From CAZGOM01 sp964542875 (GTDB taxonomy: Bacteria; Planctomycetota; Phycisphaerae; Phycisphaerales; Phycisphaeraceae): DNA of 18,296 nucleotides. A program made the translations under genes and the position numbers. Below the pieces are notes generated by a model that was not told the DNA's origin, ran no database searches, and saw only the letters and a list, made by a program, of their open reading frames with translations. Positions 14,947-18,296 of the stretch are shown piece by piece. The DNA is taken from assembly GCA_964542875.1 (NCBI GenBank), contig CAZIWA010000114.1, positions 1 through 18,296 on the forward strand, given 5' to 3'. The stretch's first letter is position 1. Every line of letters starts with the position of its first letter.

Positions 14947-16480
14947 TGCGCGCATTAAGAACCATGATGACGGGCCTGCGAGCGCTGCAACGGAACATCA
15001 CGCGCGCGGTGCTGACGACGCTGGGCATTGTGATCGGCGTGGCAGCGGTGATTGCGATGGTGGAGATCGGGGCCGGGTCGGCCAAGGCGATCAAGGATTC
15101 GTTTGCGAGCATGGGGGCCAATACGCTGATGGTGCTGCCGGGGACGGCGGCATCGGGCGGCGTAAGCTTCGGCACGGGCAGCTCCATGACGCTGACGCCC
15201 GACGACTTTGAAGCGATCATCCGGGATGTGCAGAACGTGAAAGCTGTGGCGCCCATCGTGCGCGGGCGCGGGCAGGTGGTGTATGCCAACAAGAACTGGG
15301 TGCCGATGAACATCCAGGGGACGACGCCGGAATTCCTGATCGTGCGCGACTGGGAAACCATGTCCGNNNNNNNNNNNNNNNNNNNNNNNNNNNNNNNNNN
15401 NNNNNNNNNNNNNNNNNNNNNNNNNNNNNNNNNNNNNNNNNNNNNNNNNNNNNNNNNNNNNNNNNNATCCAGGGGACGACGCCGGAATTCCTGATCGTGC
15501 GCGACTGGGAAACCATGTCCGACGGGGAGATGTTCACCGAACGGGATGTGCGCAATGCCAGCAAGGTGTGCGTGATCGGCCAGACGCTGGTGCGGGAGCT
15601 GTTTGACGGGCAATCCCCCATCGGCAAGGAAGTGCGCATCCAGAACGTGGCGTTCAAAGTGGTGGGCGTGCTGGGGAAAAAAGGCGCGAACATGATGGGC
15701 ATGGACCAGGATGACATCGTGCTGGCGCCGTGGACGACGATCAAATATCGCGTCGCGGGAAGCACGGGCGGGTCCGCCAATGCGACGGCGGCGGCCTCGA
15801 CAAGCTCGACAGCGGACACGGTGAACACGCTGAGCAACCTTTATCCGGCGACATCGGTGAAGCTGTATCCGGAACGGTCGGCAAGCCAGACGGCCAACAA
15901 TCCGCTGCCGGTGAAATTCACGACGGTGGACCAGATCCTGGTGAGCGCCAACAGCGCCGAGACCGTGGCGCCGGTGATGAACGAAGTGACATCCCTGCTG
16001 CGCCAGCGGCACCGGCTGGGGGTGGGCGAGCCCGACGACTTTAACGTCCGGGATATGTCGGACATCATTCGGAGCATGACCAAGACGTCGGAAATGATGA
16101 CGGGCCTGCTGTTGTGCGTGGCGCTTATCTCGCTGGTGGTGGGCGGGGTGGGGATCATGAACATCATGCTGGTTTCGGTGACGGAACGGACGCGGGAGAT
16201 CGGCCTGCGCATGGCGGTGGGGGCGCGGTCGCGAGACATCCTGCTGCAGTTCCTGGTGGAGGCGATCACACTTTGCCTGCTGGGCGGGGCCATCGGCATC
16301 GCACTGGGCCGGGGAAGCTCACTGCTGGTGAGCAGTCTCATGAAATGGCCGGTGAGCGCGTCGTTTGGCGCGATGGCGGCGGCGGTGATCGTGTCGGGCA
16401 CGGTGGGCGTGCTGTTTGGGTTTTACCCCGCGTGGAAGGCTTCACGGCTGGACCCGATCGAGGCGCTGCGCTACGAGTGA
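14946..16480 (+). CDS. MacB-type ABC permease (FtsX family), interrupted by a scaffold gap
   Basis: The first TM helix is about residues 18-40 (TLGIVIGVAAVIAMVEIG); a periplasmic MacB_PCD domain follows, then three C-terminal TM helices in an FtsX domain (LISLVVGGVGIMNIMLVSVTE, the coupling segment TREIGLRMAVGAR, and the end YPAWKASRLDPIEALRYE). The 100 Ns at 15367-15466 break the frame as written. The 55 bases before the gap (15312-15366) are repeated exactly after it (15467-15521). Removing the Ns and one copy deletes 155 bases, leaves 1380 bases, and gives one frame of 459 residues reading ETMSDGEMFTERDV across the join. The gene is therefore probably intact. It likely drives adaptor-coupled, mechanotransmission-type export of a periplasmic or membrane substrate. 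Confidence 0.92.
15367..15466. other. 100-N scaffold gap with 55-bp duplicated flanks
   Basis: Exactly 100 Ns, the default for a gap of unknown size, lie between two identical 55-base segments (15312-15366 and 15467-15521). A 55-base contig-end overlap equals a common de Bruijn graph k-mer, so the two contigs probably overlap and no sequence is missing. Confidence 0.9.
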
Positions 16481-16527
16481 TTCGGGGAGCAGAGCCGTGG
16501 GAGATTGAAGAGAAGAAGGGTTTGGAT

Positions 16528-17988
16528 ATGAAGACGATCAAGAAAAAAGCGATGGCCGGTGCGGTGGTGGCGCTCATGCTGATGGGCCACGGGTGCCTTG
16601 TCGGGCCGGACTATAAAGAGCCGCAAACGGAAATGCCCGGGGGCTTTGCCGACCTGGCGGCGACCCGGCCTGCGGACGGCCCCGCGGCAAGCCAGCCGAG
16701 CAAGCTGACCAATGGCCCTGCAGACCTGAAAAAGTGGTGGGAGAGGCTCAACGACCCGATCCTGACGGGGCTGATGCAGCAGGCGATCGACGCGAACATC
16801 GATGTGAAGCTGGCTGAAGCGAGACTGCGGCAGTCGCGTGCGGAACGTGGTGTGGTGGCTTCGGGGCTGTGGCCCAGCGTGGATGCCAACGCGAACTACC
16901 AGCGCTTCAAAAATGGCGGCGGGCCCAGCGGCGGACAGGACCAGTATCAGGCCGGCTTTGACGCGGTGTGGGAGATCGACGTTTTCGGCGGGGTGAGAAG
17001 AAACATCGAGGCGTCGGAAGCGGATATCACAGCAGCGGTGGAAGACCGGCGGGACGTGATGGTTTCCGTCACGGCGGAAGTGGCGCTGAATTACATCTCA
17101 CTGCGCACGTTTCAACGGCAACTGGAGATCGCCCGGGAAAACCTCAAGAGCCAGGAACGCAGCGTCAACCTGACGGAGATCAAACGGGCAGCGGGGTTGA
17201 TCAGCGCGTTGGACGTGGCCAATGCGCAATCGCTGGTGGCGTCGACCAAGGCACAGATCCCGACGTTTGAAACACAGGTTCGCCAGAGCATTCATGCGCT
17301 GGGCGTGCTGCTTGGCAAGGACCCGCAAGCATTGGCGGGCGAACTGGTGACTGCCGGACCGATTCCCAACGTGCCGATGGAGGTGGCGGTGGGTTTACCG
17401 TCGGAGCTGCTTAAGCGCCGCCCGGATATCCGGCGCAGCGAGGCGCAGTTTCATGCGGCGACGGCAAGGATCGGGGTGGCGACGGCGGATTACTTTCCCA
17501 AGTTCACCCTGACGGGAAGCCTGGGGCTTGAAGCCAATCGACTGGCCTCCATGGGGAACCTGGCGTCGAGTTTCTGGTCGGTGGGCCCGGCGGCGACGTG
17601 GAATATCTTCAGCGCCGGCAAGGTGCAATCCAATGTCGAGGCCAACAAGGCACTCGCCGAGCAAAGCTATCTGACCTATCGCCAGACCGTGCTGACAAGC
17701 CTGCAGGAAGTGGGCGATGCACTGGTGGCATATGCCAACGAACAAGACCGGCGCACGGCGCTGGCCCAGGCTGTGACCGCCAATCAGAAGGCCGTCGACC
17801 TTTCGACGATTCTTTATGCCAACGGCGAGACGGACTTTTTGAATGTGCTTAACGCGCAACGGTCTCTGCTGTCATCGCAGGATCAACTGGCGCAGAGCGA
17901 CCGGACAGTGGCGACGAACCTGGTGGCGCTTTACAAGGCGCTGGGCGGCGGGTGGGAAGACGTGGGTGAGGATGCGCCTCAGAAGTGA
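16528..17988 (+). CDS. Outer-membrane efflux lipoprotein (OprM/NodT family)
   Basis: A 486-residue TolC-superfamily protein. The N terminus is a lipoprotein signal peptide with lipobox MGHGC (lipidated Cys23), followed by the family hallmark LVGPDYKEP. WWERLNDPILTGLMQQAIDAN, AEARLRQSRAERG and the central FDAVWEIDVFGG are characteristic of the NodT/OprM outer-membrane factors, as are LLKRRPDIRRSEAQFHAATA, FWSVGPAATWNIF and the repeated second half. It should trimerise into the outer-membrane channel of the pump. AGAAGGG lies about 8 bases before the ATG; 47 bases separate it from the permease stop, with no terminator, so it is the last gene of the operon. The frame is open further upstream but overlaps the permease. 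Confidence 0.95.
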   Translation: MKTIKKKAMAGAVVALMLMGHGCLVGPDYKEPQTEMPGGFADLAATRPADGPAASQPSKLTNGPADLKKWWERLNDPILTGLMQQAIDANIDVKLAEARLRQSRAERGVVASGLWPSVDANANYQRFKNGGGPSGGQDQYQAGFDAVWEIDVFGGVRRNIEASEADITAAVEDRRDVMVSVTAEVALNYISLRTFQRQLEIARENLKSQERSVNLTEIKRAAGLISALDVANAQSLVASTKAQIPTFETQVRQSIHALGVLLGKDPQALAGELVTAGPIPNVPMEVAVGLPSELLKRRPDIRRSEAQFHAATARIGVATADYFPKFTLTGSLGLEANRLASMGNLASSFWSVGPAATWNIFSAGKVQSNVEANKALAEQSYLTYRQTVLTSLQEVGDALVAYANEQDRRTALAQAVTANQKAVDLSTILYANGETDFLNVLNAQRSLLSSQDQLAQSDRTVATNLVALYKALGGGWEDVGEDAPQK

Positions 17989-17994
17989 TGTTTA

Positions 17995-18043
17995 GATGTA
18001 AGAAGTGGGATGCTGGATGTTTTCAGAAAATGCGTCTTACATC
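17995..18043. terminator. Possible bidirectional stem-loop between convergent genes
   Basis: GATGTAAGA (17995-18003) is exactly complementary to TCTTACATC (18035-18043), with a 31-base interior containing a small TTTT-CAG-AAAA hairpin. It sits between the convergent stops of the outer-membrane factor and the second PhyH gene and overlaps the latter's stop codon. A T-run after the stem is missing, so intrinsic termination is only a possibility. Confidence 0.35.
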
Positions 18044-18296
18044 AGGCTTTCCAGATGATGGGGTTTTGTTCGTTGTTGTCGAGTCTGTCGCCGAGTTTGT
18101 AGGACTCGAAGAGTTCCAGGGGGAGGATGTTGCGTTGTCCGTTGAAGGTGGCGCCGTCGGGCATGAAGGCGCAGGTCATGGCGCGGCGCCAGCCTGGGGT
18201 CATGTTGGCGGTGGCGCCGTGCGCGGTCCAGCCGTTGTGGAATGAGCAGGAGCCGGCGCGCATGGGGACTGCGGTGGATTTGATGTTGGACCACTG
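18042..18296 (-). CDS. Phytanoyl-CoA dioxygenase (PhyH) family protein, 5' part outside the window
   Basis: The frame is open to the right edge and ends in TGA at 18042, giving the last 84 residues of a longer protein. VPMRAGSCSFHNGWTAHGA contains the distal iron-binding histidine of PhyH dioxygenases (HNGWTAHGA), followed by TPGWRRAMTCAFMPDGATFN with the Arg that binds 2-oxoglutarate. The H-x-D half of the iron site lies beyond the edge. It is a different PhyH subfamily from the one at 2314-3069: their C-terminal sequences show no close match. It is convergent with the efflux operon, so probably unrelated to it. Confidence 0.85.
   Translation of the reverse strand, partial: QWSNIKSTAVPMRAGSCSFHNGWTAHGATANMTPGWRRAMTCAFMPDGATFNGQRNILPLELFESYKLGDRLDNNEQNPIIWKA

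Noticed and set aside
15367..15494. Frame reading through the N gap as a short truncated permease
   Set aside because: The apparent stop arises from the arbitrary 100-N length and the duplicated 55 bases; the collapsed sequence is in frame.
16114..16527. Open frame fused upstream of the outer-membrane lipoprotein
   Set aside because: It overlaps the FtsX-type permease in another frame, and the lipoprotein signal peptide starts at 16528.

Overview
The window is high-GC DNA that most resembles the Planctomycetes, probably a Phycisphaerae-like lineage. This is inferred from gene content and repeats, not from a marker gene. The clues are a 'prepilin-type N-terminal cleavage' protein of the H-X9-DG class, two phytanoyl-CoA dioxygenase (PhyH) genes, one of them beside an AraC regulator, a DUF3553 protein, and short interspersed repeats whose translations read (S/T)LARRA on both strands, which I remember as typical of planctomycete genomes. 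Both ends cut through genes, and a 100-N scaffold gap lies at 15367-15466.

Layout: 3-998, 3' part of an AmpG-like MFS permease. 999-1373, a non-coding stretch with an AT-rich core. 1374-2297, a pilin-like secreted protein. 2314-3069 (-) and 3189-4133 (+), a divergent PhyH dioxygenase / AraC regulator pair. 4134-4383, an intergenic stretch with inverted and tandem repeats. 4384-6921 (-), a SWIM-SNF2 helicase divergent from 7075-7617 (+), a HIT nucleotide hydrolase/phosphorylase. 7618-7873, a regulatory region with a perfect 14-bp palindrome and a good promoter. 7874-8521 (+), a DUF3553 protein. 8522-8722, planctomycete-type repeats. Then three minus-strand genes: a two-TM protein of unknown function, an aldo/keto reductase, and dprA. 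12168-17988 (+) is a five-gene efflux operon: marR, periplasmic adaptor, ABC ATPase, MacB-type permease, outer-membrane factor. The window ends in a second PhyH gene (-), cut by the edge.

The best-supported system is the efflux operon. Its five genes form a complete MacAB-TolC-like (YknXYZ-like split ATPase/permease) pump headed by its own MarR regulator. The promoter reads TTGAAA-16-TATAAT and carries two identical-arm operators, GTTAG-N4-CTAAC, exactly 21 bp apart on either side of the -10 box, which strongly suggests autoregulation. The permease gene looks broken only because of assembly: the 55 bases on either side of the N gap are identical, and collapsing them restores one open frame of 459 residues.

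I did not find a clearly undescribed multi-gene system (no CRISPR array, retron, defence island or integrated element). The less explained items are the AT-rich island at about 1100-1290, the palindrome/promoter module before the DUF3553 gene, the direct repeats between PhyH and AraC, and several interspersed inverted repeats.
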